Assembly (NCBI GenBank): GCA_022749755.1
Contig: CM040443.1
Span: 6,673,191 to 6,737,190, forward strand
Origin: Azadirachta indica
Taxonomy: Eukaryota > Streptophyta > Magnoliopsida > Sapindales > Meliaceae
Reading direction: 5' to 3'
Length of the DNA stretch: 64,000 nt
Shown piece after piece: positions 1 to 13,950 of this stretch. The notes under the pieces were generated by a model. The model made no database searches. It was not told the DNA's origin and saw nothing but the letters and a program-made list of their open reading frames with translations. Each line of letters begins with the position of its first letter. The first letter of the stretch is position 1. The position numbers and the translations under genes are program-made.

Positions 1-225
1 AATAATAATAACAGCATGCAATTGCCAGATCACCACGAGTGGCTGCAGCTTACTCCGGAAAAGATGATTAAGGAGGAAGAAGATCACGAGACTCGGGATA
101 ATGGTGATAGTTCAAGCAGTTTGTTGGATGGATTTTCAGAATTGGATGGTTTTATTCAAGAGTTAAGTGAATTTTCTTCTTATGTACCCACCAAATCTTC
201 TCACCCTTCAATGGGATATGTCTGA
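1..225 (+). CDS. C-terminal end of an unidentified protein (partial, 5' end outside window)
   Basis: An open frame runs from the left edge to a TGA at 223-225 and encodes about 74 residues. It opens with an Asn run, then has an acidic stretch (KEEEDHETRD), a Ser run, and a hydrophobic/acidic tail (DGFSELDGFIQELSEF). The frame is already open at base 1, so the ATG at position 16 is probably internal. Asn runs and acidic, Ser-rich tails are common at the C-termini of plant transcription factors, but no diagnostic domain lies inside the window and I do not recognise the family. An AT-rich 3' region with CT-rich tracts follows. The call as coding rests on composition and the clean stop only. Confidence 0.5.
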   Translation, partial: NNNNSMQLPDHHEWLQLTPEKMIKEEEDHETRDNGDSSSSLLDGFSELDGFIQELSEFSSYVPTKSSHPSMGYV

Positions 226-3200
226 ACCTGAAGCATATAATAGAATAAAATAACTAGTTGTCTGGTCTATGATCTCATGTAAAAGATAGATTTTCTTTTC
301 TTAAGTTGTTAATTTCCATTTCCCAGCAGCCTTGTAAATATTGGTTTCTTCTTCTTCTTCTTTTTCTTCTACTTCTTGTTTCAACTTTCAATGGGTTGAC
401 TACTTTTATCTCTTATGTAGTAAAATATACGGTATGGTAATTTTGCATGTATCCTGACTGTTGATTATCATTTTTTATTTTGATATGCAATCAGGTTTTG
501 GAAATTAAAAATTGCTTTTGAATCTAGCTAATCAATCTTGACCCATCTGTACATATCTTTTTCTATATATAATTTTTTACTCTGCAAGGAACGGTGACTG
601 CAGTTTTTCTCACATCTGATCTGAGTGCATTAGGCTTAATTGCTTCATACTTTGCTGATTCAAATTAATTAATTGCCAAATTTCATTTATCAGTTCATCT
701 CCGCTGTGACTGCTTATATTTTCCTGAAAGAACTTCAGTTATATATGTATAGACGATATAATATTATTTGGATAATCTATGGGCATACGAAACAAAATTT
801 ATTACTGAGAAATGAGTAAAGAATTCTATTCTTTTAATTTGATCGTTATCGATCTATACAAATTCTACTTTCCTTTTTAAATAAATGATGAACCCATCAA
901 ACCAAATGGCTAACAGTCGATACTTACATCTGGAAATGTGGTTGGTACAGACAGCGACAATTCCAAGCTCTTAAAATAACTAAGAAAGTAAGAACTGATT
1001 GAAAATGTACTTTGCTGACGACCCCCCTCTGACAATCTAATTTGTAGGAAATTGACGTCAAAAGGAAGTTCCGATCGAGTTACAAACATACAGCATAGTT
1101 CATAGTTGATTTCTTGGCAAACAAGGCATAGATTTCCTGTAACATTTCTTGATTTCAATTGAAACCTTAACTGGATGCCGCCCTACCCAGACAAAAATAA
1201 AGTAAACAAATAACTAGATGACCTTTAATACCTGATCCAATGACCAACATTCCATTACCCATTAGTTGTTTGGTTTTGTGCTTCTCAATCTATCACGAAA
1301 ACCAGCCACATTAACATACAAGGACCTCAAAAGTTTTTGATATAACCAGTCATCAATGTGCTCCATCTGAAGGATATTCAGTAATCTGAAAGTCTAAACT
1401 TGTCAGGGCGCATAAGAAACTGTCCATCCCTTTTTTTTCTTAGAACTATTTCATGAACACAGCCAATTCTATCAATAATCATCGATCAACTCTTTAACCA
1501 AGATGCATCTCGAATCGACTCATTCAAGTCTTAGAATGCCCCGGAGTTCTACGGGTTCTCTGGTCAGAACATGAACAGCGAGGAAAAAAAAAAAAAAAAA
1601 AAAAGGAAACCACCGACAAATTATAATAAAGCCTAAAAAGAAATGATGCAAAGAAAACCGACCTGCCGATGCAACAGATTACGAAAATGGGGCCCGGGGT
1701 TCCTTAGTCAAAAGGATTCTAACCAACCTCCGATGCGCTTAGAATTTGTTCACATTGATTACAGTTATGACTACTTGACTTTCGTTTGGCCATTTGCTTG
1801 CAAATCAAGTCGATCAGGGTGAACAAAAGAATAATAAAAAGGACGAGAGAGTAGCTGGGACTACAATGCAGAAACTAACTCTATTCACAGTTGGATTACA
1901 TCTCGTCATTAGTTGGCTTGGAACTGTTTATCTCTACGATGCAAGAGCAACATTGGCCGAAATATATACAAAGTAACATAACAAACAAACTGAAAGGGAA
2001 GTGTGCGAAAGTTGACAGCAACATGGGAAGAATGATAAGCCATGACTTGTCAGAACAACAATCCAAGCCCCTGCATACACATTAACCTTTTTCTTACTGT
2101 ATTAACTTCTGATCCATCTGCAAGTGCTTTGCAGATCAACCTCTAATGCACCCGAAGTCATTGTGGATCCAAGATGCAGCAAAGCACATGCATAAACACC
2201 AGAGACCTTAAATTATTGGGTCTTTGGGAGTAGTAAGATTCAGGAAGAAATGTAAACGGTAATCTAGTAATCTCAATCCCTGAATTCACACGTGTACATG
2301 ATATTAATTAAATAACAAAATTGAAATCCAGATTTTTAACAACCATACTAATTGAAGTACACTATATATAGTTGTATTATCAATATACAGGAAAACATAA
2401 CATGTAGAGTTTATAGTTCCTCATTTTAAGTTAAATTAAACATACAGATAAACCACGACAAGGGAACAAATATGCCAACTTTTCACTGTAAATGTCAAAA
2501 CCTCGATTACATCCTTACTTGTAATACAACATACTATAATATTCTTCAATGGTTGATGAATGGGTTGTCCTCAATGTTGCTTGCTTGTATGTACCACCCA
2601 CGCTTCACAATAGAGTATCAGAAGCCAGTGAGCAGAAGCATTTTTATCATCTTCGCCTGGAGAGAGAAGTTGAAGAGAAGATGCACATCTGGACTCCACG
2701 GAACCTGAAAGGAAAAACCAGTTTTTTGTATGTCATTACCATACATTTTCATTTGCTGAAAATTCTTAACTGTCACAGGTTTATTCTTATACATTATAAA
2801 GGTCAACAAATTACAAAATTCTCATTGACAGGTTCATATGTGAACTGAGCTTGAATACATACAAACAGTCAGAACAGTCTAAATGTCATAAAAAAAGACA
2901 ACAATCCAGGGTAGGTGGCAGTTCAATTTCACAGCTTTTGGTGCATACTCACATGCCAATGCATGAGACCAAGAAATTCCATCAGGCACATGATTTCTGA
3001 ATCAGGGCCTCTTTCCTCTTTAAATTACCCAACCTGCCAGTATTCCAATAGAAAAGAAGTACACAAGTTCCTTAACACTTTTAATAAGTTTCAGCCCATC
3101 TGTTGTCAACTATCATGCCAATCACTTTTAAAAAACTATCATATAAACTTCAGTCATCAGTCATTCTTAGCATGCAGCAAACCTTCACTGAGAAGCTAAC

Positions 3201-3485
3201 ATGGCCCCATAGTTAGTTCTGTCTACCAAAACTACTTACAAGTTGATAAAATGCATATATAGCCTTAACTCAAAGCATGCCATCCTTAATCCATTGAATA
3301 TGCTCATGAAATGCACTAAAAATAAGTGCTGTTGGATATGAAGGAAAAATAAGTAGCCAGTTCATACACCTTCCTATGTCCCAAAGTGCATCTGTCAACA
3401 GGAAGTTTGTGCCACTACTGACATGATATAAGAACCAACTGGGGGAAAAAAATAAATTGGGATTTTCAGAAGAAAGTACCAAGGT
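226..3485. other. Intergenic region without a recognisable gene
   Basis: This 3.2-kb stretch lies between the end of the left-edge gene and the stop codon of the minus-strand CNX2 gene. It holds only short, unconserved open frames, an A-tract near 1585-1604 and ordinary AT-rich sequence. The part next to 3485 should contain the CNX2 3' untranslated region. I see no tRNA, no transposon termini and no conserved protein segment on either strand. Confidence 0.5.
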
Positions 3486-5509
3486 TTAGCCACCAATATG
3501 AATCATGGGTCTATTGGCTGTTTTTGCAATATCAAACATTCCAGCATGTGAAGCTTTCTTCCTCTTCACCTGAAGAATATAAGGAGGACAGAAGTTCAAG
3601 GCACATTATCACCAATTTAATCAAGGAAGCACGAAAGCTGAATCATATTCTATAATCAGTAATCCGAACAATCTAGTCACTTTTTATGCTTCATTATCTG
3701 GTCACCTTATCCATTTTACAAAGCAATGACAGGCTTTCTTACAAATTAAATTCTAACCTACTACATTCGCATTGATGATACTTCAATATGAATGAGAGAA
3801 GCTTCAACTGTTCTAGATATTAAGATAGGGAAATAAAAGAATCATGGAAACACTGCAGAATCCATACCGCTGCCCCAATTATTTCCCTCAGTTCATCATC
3901 AGATGCATTTTGACGAAGGGGATCCCTTAAGCTAACCTGGGAAAAATGAGAGTCAGTAAGAAAACCGAAAAGGAAAAAACATTAGTTGTAGTTCACAGGA
4001 CAAGGAGGATTTTGTAGAACTCACCTCTGAAGGACCAAAGAGGCAAACTTTGAAGTTTCCATCAGCGAGAAGTCGCAATCTATTGCAACCAGCACAAAAA
4101 TGCTCGGTCATGGATGTGATAAAAGAAACAGTACCACAATGCCCGTCAATCTTGAAATTCTTAGCTGTTTCTGTTGGATGATCTTGCAGTCTCCTAAGAC
4201 CTGGAAACTTTTTTACCTATGAAATCAAGATAAATTATTTACAGCATGCACGATAAAGCACACAGAAATCTCAAAATAGGATTACCAGTCAGAGTTCTAC
4301 CTTACCACTGTATCCAACATTTCTGAGTACGATACAAGCTTCTTGACATTCCAGACATTTCCATCAAAAGGCATGAACTCAATGAACCGGACATTGATTG
4401 GTCTATCACGTGTCAACACTATGAAATCACATATCTCATCATCATTAAACCCACGCATTACAACACAGTTCACCTGGAAGAATACGGTACATGTGCAAAG
4501 AGAATATCACTTCCATTTGTCCACTAAGAAGCCTTGGGCAAAAACTAGTAGGGAGAGGAAAGTACTTTGAAACAGTAAACGGGAAGAAAGTTGCAAAGTT
4601 AGACTTACTTTCACAGGACTGTAGCCAACATCTATAGCAGCATTAATTGATTCCATAACCTTTTCATGGCCTTTGCGCCTGGTCAAAAATTCAAATTTTG
4701 CAGGAACTAATGTGTCTAAGCTAATATTGATAGAAGTAAGGCCACATTCTTTGAGCTTCTGAAGTTTTCTAGCAAGAGTGAGTCCATTGGTAGTCATGGC
4801 AAGTGTTTTCAGTCCATTCAAGTTAGACAGGTGCAAGCACACGTCTTCAATGTCTTTCCTAATAGTTGGCTCACCACCAGTTAAACGAATTTTATCAACT
4901 CCAGAAGTAACAAATAAGTTTGCCAAACGAAGAATCTCAGTGAGTGAGAGTAACTCGGGTTTAGGAGTGAGGCCCACACCTTCAGCTGGCATACAGTACT
5001 GACACCGTAGATTGCAACGTTCTGTCAAGGATATTCGCAAGTAAGTATGCATCCTTCCATATGAATCAATTAACATATCAGAAACGCGATTATCTTTCTC
5101 TTTCAGAGGATCTTCCGATAGATTAACACAAGAAGTCACATAATTCATCTTTGCTACAGATTTATGCCTATAATCATCTTTACTACTTCTCGACACAGAA
5201 TGGTAGGATCCAATTTCAGAATCAACCTGGTCATTTATCAAGTACAAAATTTTGTCAGCCTGGAACTGGACCGGGACTTAAAAATACATTCACATCAAAT
5301 TTCCCAAGACATGAACACAATCAAAACCAGTTTCATTGACAAACATATATCAATACTAAAATATGGAATATTATCAATTTCCCAGACAAAAAACACAATC
5401 AAGAAGGCAGTAGAAGAAGACAAAGAAAAGCAGGCAAACGTACCAAGAAGGAATTCGATCTTCTGAATCCCAAATGCCAATCAGTGATTTTAGATGCATA
5501 ACGCCTCAT
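3486..5509 (-). CDS. CNX2: GTP 3',8-cyclase (molybdopterin biosynthesis, MoaA/CNX2), mitochondrial
   Basis: This radical-SAM enzyme starts molybdenum cofactor synthesis by converting GTP toward cPMP, in mitochondria in plants. Six exons on the minus strand were read by hand: 5509-5444, 5259-4609, 4473-4306, 4216-4025, 3936-3868 and 3569-3486. All are frame-consistent and give about 409 residues, close to the plant family length. The radical-SAM motif [10 protein letters not shown] puts the first 4Fe-4S cysteines near residues 104, 108 and 111. The second cluster cysteines are in FCAGC and VCLFG (about 336, 339 and 353). The protein ends in Gly-Gly, the C-terminal tail known to matter in MoaA. 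The Arg-rich start (MRRYASK) and long unconserved N-terminus fit an organelle-targeting peptide. A 5'-UTR intron is likely, because a TTTCAG acceptor sits just upstream of the ATG. It is divergent from citrate synthase. Confidence 0.95.
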
Positions 5510-6611
5510 CTTGGCTGCTGAAACAATTAAAACAAAAATCAAACAACATACATAAATTCATCAATATTCCTATCGATATGATATGTGGTAAAGAGTAAGC
5601 AAAGAATAATGTAACGGAGAATAAAGTTCTGACCTTTCATTTGTTTCTATGGTTATGTCTGGAAGAAGTATTAATAAAACGCAAAAAGGCAAGGCAGGAC
5701 AGCTATATACAAGCGATATAGATGGATAAGACAAGTGTTTTTATCTCATTACATCTGCCCTTGGCTTGGCTGCATTTGCAGCTCCTCCCTCATCACTCCT
5801 GATTCATCCACTTCTCATCAAACCAAACTGCATCTTCTCTTTATGCTTAAAAGTTTCGTTCTTTGCTGCCTGGGCTGGAAAATTCAATCAATGTAAAATT
5901 CTAAATAATTGAAATAAGTAAATAAGAATCCTTGAATGGTTACCAAACCCAGTCACAGTCAGAAAATATGGCCTCCACCCCCGCACAAAAGGCCAAAAAG
6001 CGCCACATATAAGGGAGAAAAAGAAAGGAATTAACCATAGACTAGTTTATACTTCCAATTGCCTAGCAAATTGATAATTCTGACTTTGCTTCTTTAAATT
6101 ACACTTATAACCTTCATCTTTCCTCACATTATCTGATTTAACATTTCCCCGATCGCCATTTTCTTGGTTTATACTGCGACAAAAATATTGCATATTATTA
6201 TAGAAGAAACTGAAGGTCATGGATGTCATTTTGCCAAATCAATCGTTGACTCACCAAAATTAGGCTGTAGAAATTAGTAATGTAAACCACCACGCTGGAA
6301 CATTCATCTTGCGCTGGCATTAGATATAATTAATTTAAGTCTGCGAATACGAATAGATTTTCTCTTTCGCTGTGTCTCAACTCTTTTCTCCTCCGTACTG
6401 CTCTCGGTACCTTCCCTTTTCTTCCTCAATTGTCATATTCCAGATTGATTTCATATTTAGTTTCTGTTTTGCTGATTTGATTCAACTTATAATTCTTCGG
6501 AGAAAAAGTACATTTTTTTATGTTGAATCTGCTATCAAGTTCTCATTTTTTTTCTTTTATCTGATTGCTATTTGGAAGTTGTAGGTGACTGATCGAAGTT
6601 TGTAGTGAACG
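5510..6611. promoter_or_regulatory. Shared divergent promoter region between CNX2 and citrate synthase
   Basis: About 1.1 kb separates the two start codons, which face away from each other, so both promoters and 5' untranslated regions must lie here. A possible CNX2 5'-UTR intron runs from about 5632 down to 5516 (minus-strand GT donor, TTTCAG acceptor). No single TATA box stands out. Co-regulation is only an inference from the geometry. Confidence 0.4.
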
Positions 6612-9600
6612 ATGGTGTTATTCCGGAGCGTATCTGCGCTTTCTCGCTTGCGTTCCCGCGTTGTAAGTTTTATTATCTTTTACTTGTCTACCAATTGCTG
6701 TTTTTGTTTTTGTTTTTGTTTTTATTCTTATTTTTATTTAGGTTATATTTGACCATATCGAATTGTTGAATCTGTGTTACAGGGCCAACAGTCTAATCTT
6801 AGTAACTCAGTGAGATGGCTTCAAATGCAAAGCTCTTCTGATCTTGTAATCTCTCTCTTTCTAAGCGTTTATATGTTTTGTTTTTTATGCTTGCGTTTGA
6901 TTTGTAATTTATTTGGTTCTTATTAGAATTTATGACGTTTACTCTCTGTATATGTTGCTACTCACTTGCCTTCTATTAATTTCTATAATTAGCAATTTAA
7001 CTGCCATTGTAGTTTGATAATGCCTCATTACTTTTACAATGGAGATAATTATTCACACTTTTTTGGGTTATTGTTAATGCACATTTTCTGGTACATGGAG
7101 ATGATTATTCATTCTTTTCCTGTTTCAATGATTTTTTACTTACAACAAATTCTATTTTGTGCAAAATCATTAATTTATCTATTTACGCATGTAGGACCTT
7201 CATTCTCAGCTCAAGGAATTGATTCCAGAACAACAGGTTGTTTGTAAGTTTTGATAGGGTTTAGTTTTCAGTTGAAGGCTTCTTTGATAACATTTATAGC
7301 TGCGTTATCCTTTTTGTCTGTTAATCTTGTTTTGTTAGTTTCTGCAGATTGATGGGTTAAGTTCTTCAGAAGTTTAAGTTATCTAGTTTCATGCTTTTGT
7401 GGCTCAGTTCTACAATCAGACATAGCATTATTATTATGTTCTTATTTTTTGTCATTTTTTATTTGGTTTCAGGAGCGCCTGAAGAAAGTGAAGTCGGAAC
7501 TTGGAAAGGCCCAGCTGGGAAATATTACAGTTGATATGGTAATGTTTATGCTTATTCTAGTCTGGCGTTACTTTGCTTGTCCAAGTGTTAAAGAGGATGC
7601 AATCTCATTTAAGTTTTTTCGATTGAGAAGGTACTTGGTGGGATGAGAGGAATGACCGGCCTACTTTGGGAAACATCATTACTTGACCCTGATGAGGTAT
7701 AAATATCATCTAGTGGATGTTGGAATTTTATGCGCTTAATGATTCATTAACGGATATAAAAGATGGGCTTCTAATTTTTCAGGGAATTCGCTTTAGGGGT
7801 CTGTCAATTCCTGAATGCCAGAAATTATTACCTGCTGCTAGGCCAGATGGAGAACCTCTGCCCGAGGGTCTTCTCTGGCTTCTTTTAACTGGAAAGGTGG
7901 GTAGCCATCATGTGCAAGATGACAAGCTGCAAAAAGATTTTCAAATAATGTCACTTTTTTTATTCGGAAGTTTTGGTCTTTAAACAGCTGACAGAACACT
8001 CCTTTATCCCTCTCCTGTATCTTAGGTACCAAACAAAGAGCAGGTTGATGGGTTGTCCAAGGAATTGACAGATCGTGCCACCGTCCCAGGTCTGTGGCTT
8101 CATTCCTTTGTGTCAAAAGTTAGATATACTATCATATGTTCAACTAGCTTTCTGCTTCTGTTAATAAAATAGGTCTTAGGTCATGAATTCAATTGAATGA
8201 CTACACAAGATTCTTATGATTGTTTATATTTGAGTTTTTTTGATCATTTATTCTTTCTGGCTGCTTACTTAACTTGAGCATATGGATTACCTAAATATTT
8301 TCTGCCAGCTTTCAACCTAAAATGGCCATCTGGGTTTATGATTGGAAGTGCCATTGTTTTGATTATAGTTTTGGCATTTCCGATTGCAGATTATGTGTAC
8401 AAGACCATTGATGCCCTACCTGTAACAGCGCATCCAATGACTCAGTTTGCCAGTGGTGTTATGGCTCTGCAGGTTGTTTAAGTTTTCCACCTATTTTTCC
8501 TTTCTTTGGGTTCCATAATTTTAATTTCTTTGCCTGGTCATAGTCAATTTAAACTGGTGTATCCATGCTCTAGTCCTTTCACTTGTTTCTGATTGCCTCT
8601 CAATTTTCCAAATTAATTTTTGAGGAGATGTTATTTTTTTGTTTCTTATGAGCTCTGATTCTTAGAACTCAATTATTGGCCACTAAAGTGAAATACTAGG
8701 AAGGTAGTCTTACCCAACCTTTGATTGACCTTAAATTTCTGCCAATGGATATAAGTTTCATTTTCTGGGTTTGTATTCAGGTCCAGAGTGAATTTCAGAA
8801 GGCTTACGAGAAGGGGATTCACAAATCGAAGTAATAGATTCTTTGGGAAATGTTCATTGTTATGCCTAAATTTTCTATTAGTCACCCAAGCTTTTTTATA
8901 TGATTTTAATTTTAGGTATTGGGAGCCAACATATGAGGATTCTCTTAATTTGATTGCTCGTGTGCCACTAGTTGCTTCATATGTTTATCGAAGGTGAGTA
9001 CAGTATATCATACCCATTCATCCTAGCTCATGTGACCTTACTTCATTTAGACTGGTTCTGAGATGATTTTATATCTAGGTTATGAAAATTGTCTAAATGT
9101 ATGGCTGTTATCAACTGCTAATACTTGATCTTCTGGTATCCATTATGTATATATTTATTTATTTATTTACTATTTAACTGAAAGGATATACAAGGATGGA
9201 AAAATTATTCCTAAGGATGACTCTCTGGATTATGGTGCAAATTTCTCATACATGTTGGGATTTGATGATCCCAAGATGCTAGAGCTTATGAGGCTTTATG
9301 TCACCATTCACAGGTTTGTATAACTTCTTTTCATCTACAGAATATACTTTATGGTACATGGATAATATATTACACAATTGACTTCTTGTTTTCAGAAAAA
9401 TGTATGTGTTACTTAGCAAGGAACAATCTTATGAACTAATAAATCTTTATTGAATAACATGTTTTAGTGACCATGAAGGTGGAAACGTTAGTGCCCACAC
9501 TGGCCACCTTGTAAGTTACCCTGATTTAGATCTATGTCTTTTTTCCGCTGTACGATTTCATTCTATCGTTGAATTATTGCTTTTTGTTGAAGTGATCTAA

Positions 9601-11439
9601 TATAGTTTTTGAATGCATCCAGCAGATTCCTGATGTTATGTTCTTATGCATTTGGTTTTTTGAATTCAGGTCGCTAGTGCACTTTCAGATCCTTATCTTT
9701 CATTTGCAGCTGCATTAAATGGTTTAGCTGGACCACTACACGGTTTGGCTAATCAGGTACTTAACCTTCTGCCACAGCACTGTCTATTATGCACCTTTAT
9801 CTTTTTTTTAGTACTAGAGTTCTTTCTTGGTTTCCGCCTGGATACGGTGGTTATCGCTATTTATTTTAATTTTTGCAATAATTTAATCACAGGAAGTTTT
9901 GCTTTGGATCAAATCTGTGGTGGATGAGTGTGGTGAAAACATAACCAAGGAGCAGTTGAACGATTATGTTTGGAAAACATTAAATAGTGGCAAGGTATTG
10001 TCATTCATTTGTTTGGCATGAAATTATGTTTTATTTTCACTGACAAATTTAGTCTTTCTTCTGAAGTTGCTGACTATGAGAGCACATGATTATCAAGAGA
10101 ACCTTATCTTTGGAAATTCATACCCTTCTTGTTAAACAATTATTGTTGTTCTGCACTGTCACAAATCCTTTAATTATAACTAAACTGTTCATCTGAACTC
10201 TGTATTTATGAGATAGGTTTTGGGAGGTCTATTTTATTCAGAACTACTGAGCTATTCGTCTTTGGATTCTCACTCCAGGAATCAGTTCTGATATTCATCA
10301 CCTCAATTCGTGAGGTGTCATGTAGCCTGTTTATTTATTTTTTAACAGAATCTTTTCAGTTTTTTTTTTCCCCAAATTCTCAGTAGCTTAAGTAAATTTT
10401 ATACTGTTGTTTAGAAGCTACTTTGGAAACTGTTAATGTTGTTTTAAATACCATGATGGTTCAATTTGCAGGTTGTCCCTGGATTTGGTCACGGAGTTTT
10501 GCGTAAAACTGATCCTAGATACACATGTCAGAGAGAGTTTGCCTTGAAGCATTTACCTGATGATCCACTGTTCCAGCTGGTTGTCACTCATCCCTGATTG
10601 CAAAATATATACAAGGGTGTGCATTTTAATGGTGCACAGAAAAGCCTTTAAATTTGTAACTAACCCTAGCTTGTACATTAACAGGTGTCTAAGCTGTATG
10701 AAGTGGTGCCCCCAATACTTACACAACTGGGCAAGGTTAGTTGCTTAACATTTTACCTTAAATTGAAGATTATGCATGATCCCTGTGCATTATTGTGTGG
10801 TTCCTCATAAGTACCTGTAGAATCAATCTTGAACAGGAAGGAAAATCTGGTTTGGAAGCTCAACAAATGCAATTTTGATGTTTTGCTAATGAGGAAAATA
10901 TGAGTTTCAGTTTAATGCAAAAGGAAAAGATAAAAAATTAAAAAAAAAAAAAAAAGAAAAGGAACAAGAATCAAAATGGGATCTAATTCTCTTTGTGCTT
11001 TGAATTTTTTGGGTGGTTATAGGTTAAAAACCCCTGGCCCAATGTTGATGCTCACAGTGGGGTGCTTCTGAACCATTTCGGTTTGACTGAAGCAAGGTAT
11101 GATACCACATTTTCTATCAAGAATTACTTTTGACCAATCTGGTGTTTAGCTATTCTATTAATTACAAGTGATGATAATATACTGCAAAATTCATTGTCGA
11201 CAGATATTTTACTGTTCTTTTTGGAGTATCAAGGAGTCTTGGAATCTGCTCTCAGGTTTGTCCTGCCTTCTTTTCCCATCTCTATTGGTCATTAATTGTT
11301 ATACTATGTTGTTGTTCACACAATCTTTTCCTTTTTGTTGGTTCAGCTGATATGGGACCGAGCTCTTGGGTTACCACTTGAGAGGCCAAAAAGTGTTACT
11401 TTAGATTGGATCGAGAAAACTTGCAAGAAAACAGCTTAG
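6612..11439 (+). CDS. CSY4: Citrate synthase, mitochondrial
   Basis: It condenses acetyl-CoA and oxaloacetate to citrate, the entry step of the TCA cycle. Nineteen exons close in frame to 471 residues, near the usual plant mitochondrial length: 6612-6662, 6783-6845, 7195-7236, 7473-7538, 7631-7696, 7783-7896, 8026-8089, 8390-8472, 8781-8830, 8916-8993, 9185-9313, 9468-9510, 9670-9756, 9893-9994, 10472-10579, 10685-10735, 11023-11096, 11204-11255 and 11347-11439. Active-site regions are intact: GPLHGLANQ and PGFGHGV carry the two catalytic histidines, and NVDAHSG carries the aspartate. [15 protein letters not shown] is also conserved. The start [17 protein letters not shown] is Arg/Ser-rich without acids, a typical mitochondrial presequence. 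Exon 3 is ended at 7236, not at the nearby GTAAG at 7244, because only that end keeps the conserved PEQQERLKK join. The symbol follows the Arabidopsis mitochondrial isoform by recall. Confidence 0.96.
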
Positions 11440-12492
11440 AATTGGGAAGAATGCTGTATAACTTGATTTTAGTAATAATTGCTCTAGAGAGCGGGGTTTG
11501 TGATGGATGCAGAGTTTCTGTACAATTGCAAGACCGTTGCGTCAAATTGCAGCAGGCATTTTAAGTTTGTTGTGCTTATTTGACAGATTTCAATTCTGCT
11601 CTGTGAACTTAAATGCGGGACTAGATTAGATTCTTTTCACAGTAACTTTGTTCTGAACTATGCAGGTTACCATTTGATTGAGCCAATTGAATAAAGTTAA
11701 GTTCATTTTTATTCTTGCATCTTTTAACAATGTAATTTTGCTGGGATTGATATACAGATATTGGAACATTTTTTTGGGAGCCCTGGAGGCTGAGACAAAG
11801 CCCGCATCTTCTTGATGTTAACCGCATACATAATAATGTTAGTTTGCTTGATTGGCAAATGCCTACATTGTGAATGATTTGTTGAAGCAGTTCTATTCAA
11901 TTTTATGAAGCATCATCATTTAGGTGGAAAAAGAAAAGAAAAAAAAAATCGCAGCGGACCTTTAGTTTGGTTAATTCTTGCTCTGAGTCAGATGATAAAA
12001 AATTGTTGTATCTCGTTTTTTGAGGATGGATATATAAGAATTCACCTATTTTAATAATAAAAAATTCTAATTTAAATGATTTTTTATTAAAAGTTAAGTT
12101 GATTAAAGCTATAAGTTCTAATTATTATAGAAAATTTGCTTGGCCTAACAATCTTTTTCATATTTTTCAGGCAGTAATTTTCGGGCCTATTGTATGTAAC
12201 ATAGTTTTAGGAGTTGTAAAACCATCCATGATTGCTAAAAGGTGCAACTATTACAGCTATTGAATGGGGTATTATTGATTATTTCCCATATGAATGTTAC
12301 CATAATGTAATTTGACGCATGCGTGTGGGCGTGGCAGAAAATCGCAGCCCCAATAGACCGAGGGGGTGGGAATGTAGAAAAATTATATCTGATCCAATGG
12401 CAATGCTTATGCAGAGTTGCACGCTGAAAAAACGTCCGAACGATAATTGATCCGTCGACGGCGATAGTGAATAGCGACAGTTAGAGCTCGAA

Positions 12493-13950
12493 ATGGTCTC
12501 CGTCTCGCTTTGGGCTGCACGAATACCACCATCCCAACCAATTTTCAGGTCTCGTACCGCTCCCAGAGTACCTCTACTTCCTTTTACTACTTCCAGGTAC
12601 ACACCCCTAAAATCTTTTTCCTTCTTATAACCGTTAAGGCTTTATTTATTTTTCTCTCTTTTTAGCGAGTAAAATAATATGGGGTCTCTTTCCGTAGTTC
12701 TGTGTTCTTTTACGGAGATTTTTGTACTAGAAATATATAACTGGTTATTCTTTTGACAAAATGGGTATCGACTCTACCACTTTTATTATTGCAAAGGGAT
12801 ACAAGTTTAAGCAATCAAGACATCAGATTTTGATTACTCATTGATTTTCGCAACACATGCTTGCATTTTGCTTTGTCAGACTGTCATGCTGACCTTTTAA
12901 TTGTGTATATTAGTCATATGTTGATATGTTGATTACTTAATCATGAAAATGAAAATATGTTTTTGAGCAAACTGGGTTTTGACTAAATGTTTGCAATTTG
13001 ATTCCCGATTACATTACTATACCATCTTTTTGTTAAGAATTTATATGGACTCAACCTCATAACAGTTAACCTATTCAACTGCGAAATAACTTACTGATAA
13101 GCTTTTATGGTTTGATTGATTCACATCTCTCGTATACTTGGTAAATATCATTCGTTTGTGCCTTTTATCTTATTGTTTATCATATGCAAAACTTTGAATG
13201 CTTCCAACATTCTCAAGTCTAGCTACTCTTTGCTTAAATTTACCTTTTGTAGTTATACGGTGTATCACTCCCACAGAAGCACTTAGATTTGATTATTGTG
13301 CGAGAAGGATTCTCATTCTTGTGAAGCTTTTGTGTATTATCCTGTATTCATTGCAAGTTATTTGGGTGGTTGCATACAATTATTTTTATTAGAACTCGCC
13401 GGCAGCAGTGGATAAGGTAGACAGCCTTCTTAGTCATTTTTTCTGTCCTATAAGAATGGCTAAGTTGGATTCTTCTTCCAAATCACAATTTATTCCCTCA
13501 AAAAGTAACAAGTCTCCAGTGGTTTTGACAACTCAGTAATACTAGCCTTAGTTCCGAACTGAAGAATATATTAGCACGCAAAATCAAATTGTTGCTAAAT
13601 TGATTTGTCAAAGAAGCCATGCCACATTGCACAGGAGGAACTGATGCTTCTTATAATGCTTTATTGCTGTTTATTCCAAATATTGTTTTCTGATATTTAG
13701 GTTCCAGAATACTGTGAGATTGCAAGTAAAGCAGAGACTGTTTACTACTTTTGCATCAAATTCGAATCCTTCTGGAGGAGATTCTCTCTCAGAGAAATCA
13801 GATGGGACCAAAGCGGGTGATGCCGGCCAAGGCCCTCCATTCCTTACTATTTTGGCTGGATTTCTAGTTTTTCTTCTGGTTTGCTGGATTGTTGGATCCA
13901 TTGTACTGTGGCTTATAAGTTTAATTGTTAAGCTGCCTCCATCAAAGTAG
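12493..13950 (+). CDS. Small single-pass membrane protein of unknown function
   Basis: Two exons (12493-12596 and 13701-13950) are joined by a roughly 1.1-kb GT-AG intron and give 117 residues. The N-terminal half is basic, Ser/Thr-rich and acid-poor (WAARIPPSQPIFRSR onward), which suggests an organelle-targeting peptide. A Gly/Ser/Asp-rich linker follows, then one long hydrophobic helix near the C-terminus (FLTILAGFLVFLLVCWIVGS onward), then the short tail VKLPPSK. I recognise no named family. Exon 1 is supported by the in-frame join TTSR-FQNTV and by a clean donor and acceptor. The inferred place is a mitochondrial or plastid membrane. An alternative is a shorter protein starting at the ATG at 13714, which would lack the presequence. 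Confidence 0.7.

Noticed and set aside
910..1158. 82-residue minus-strand open frame
   Set aside because: No conserved motif, no splice context and random-looking composition in an intergenic region.
2472..2848. Overlapping plus-strand open frames downstream of CNX2
   Set aside because: Opposite strand to CNX2, no conserved sequence, most likely chance frames in or near its 3' untranslated region.
7237..7250. Use of the stronger GTAAG donor at 7244 in the citrate synthase gene
   Set aside because: It would add seven bases and break the frame and the conserved PEQQERLKK sequence.
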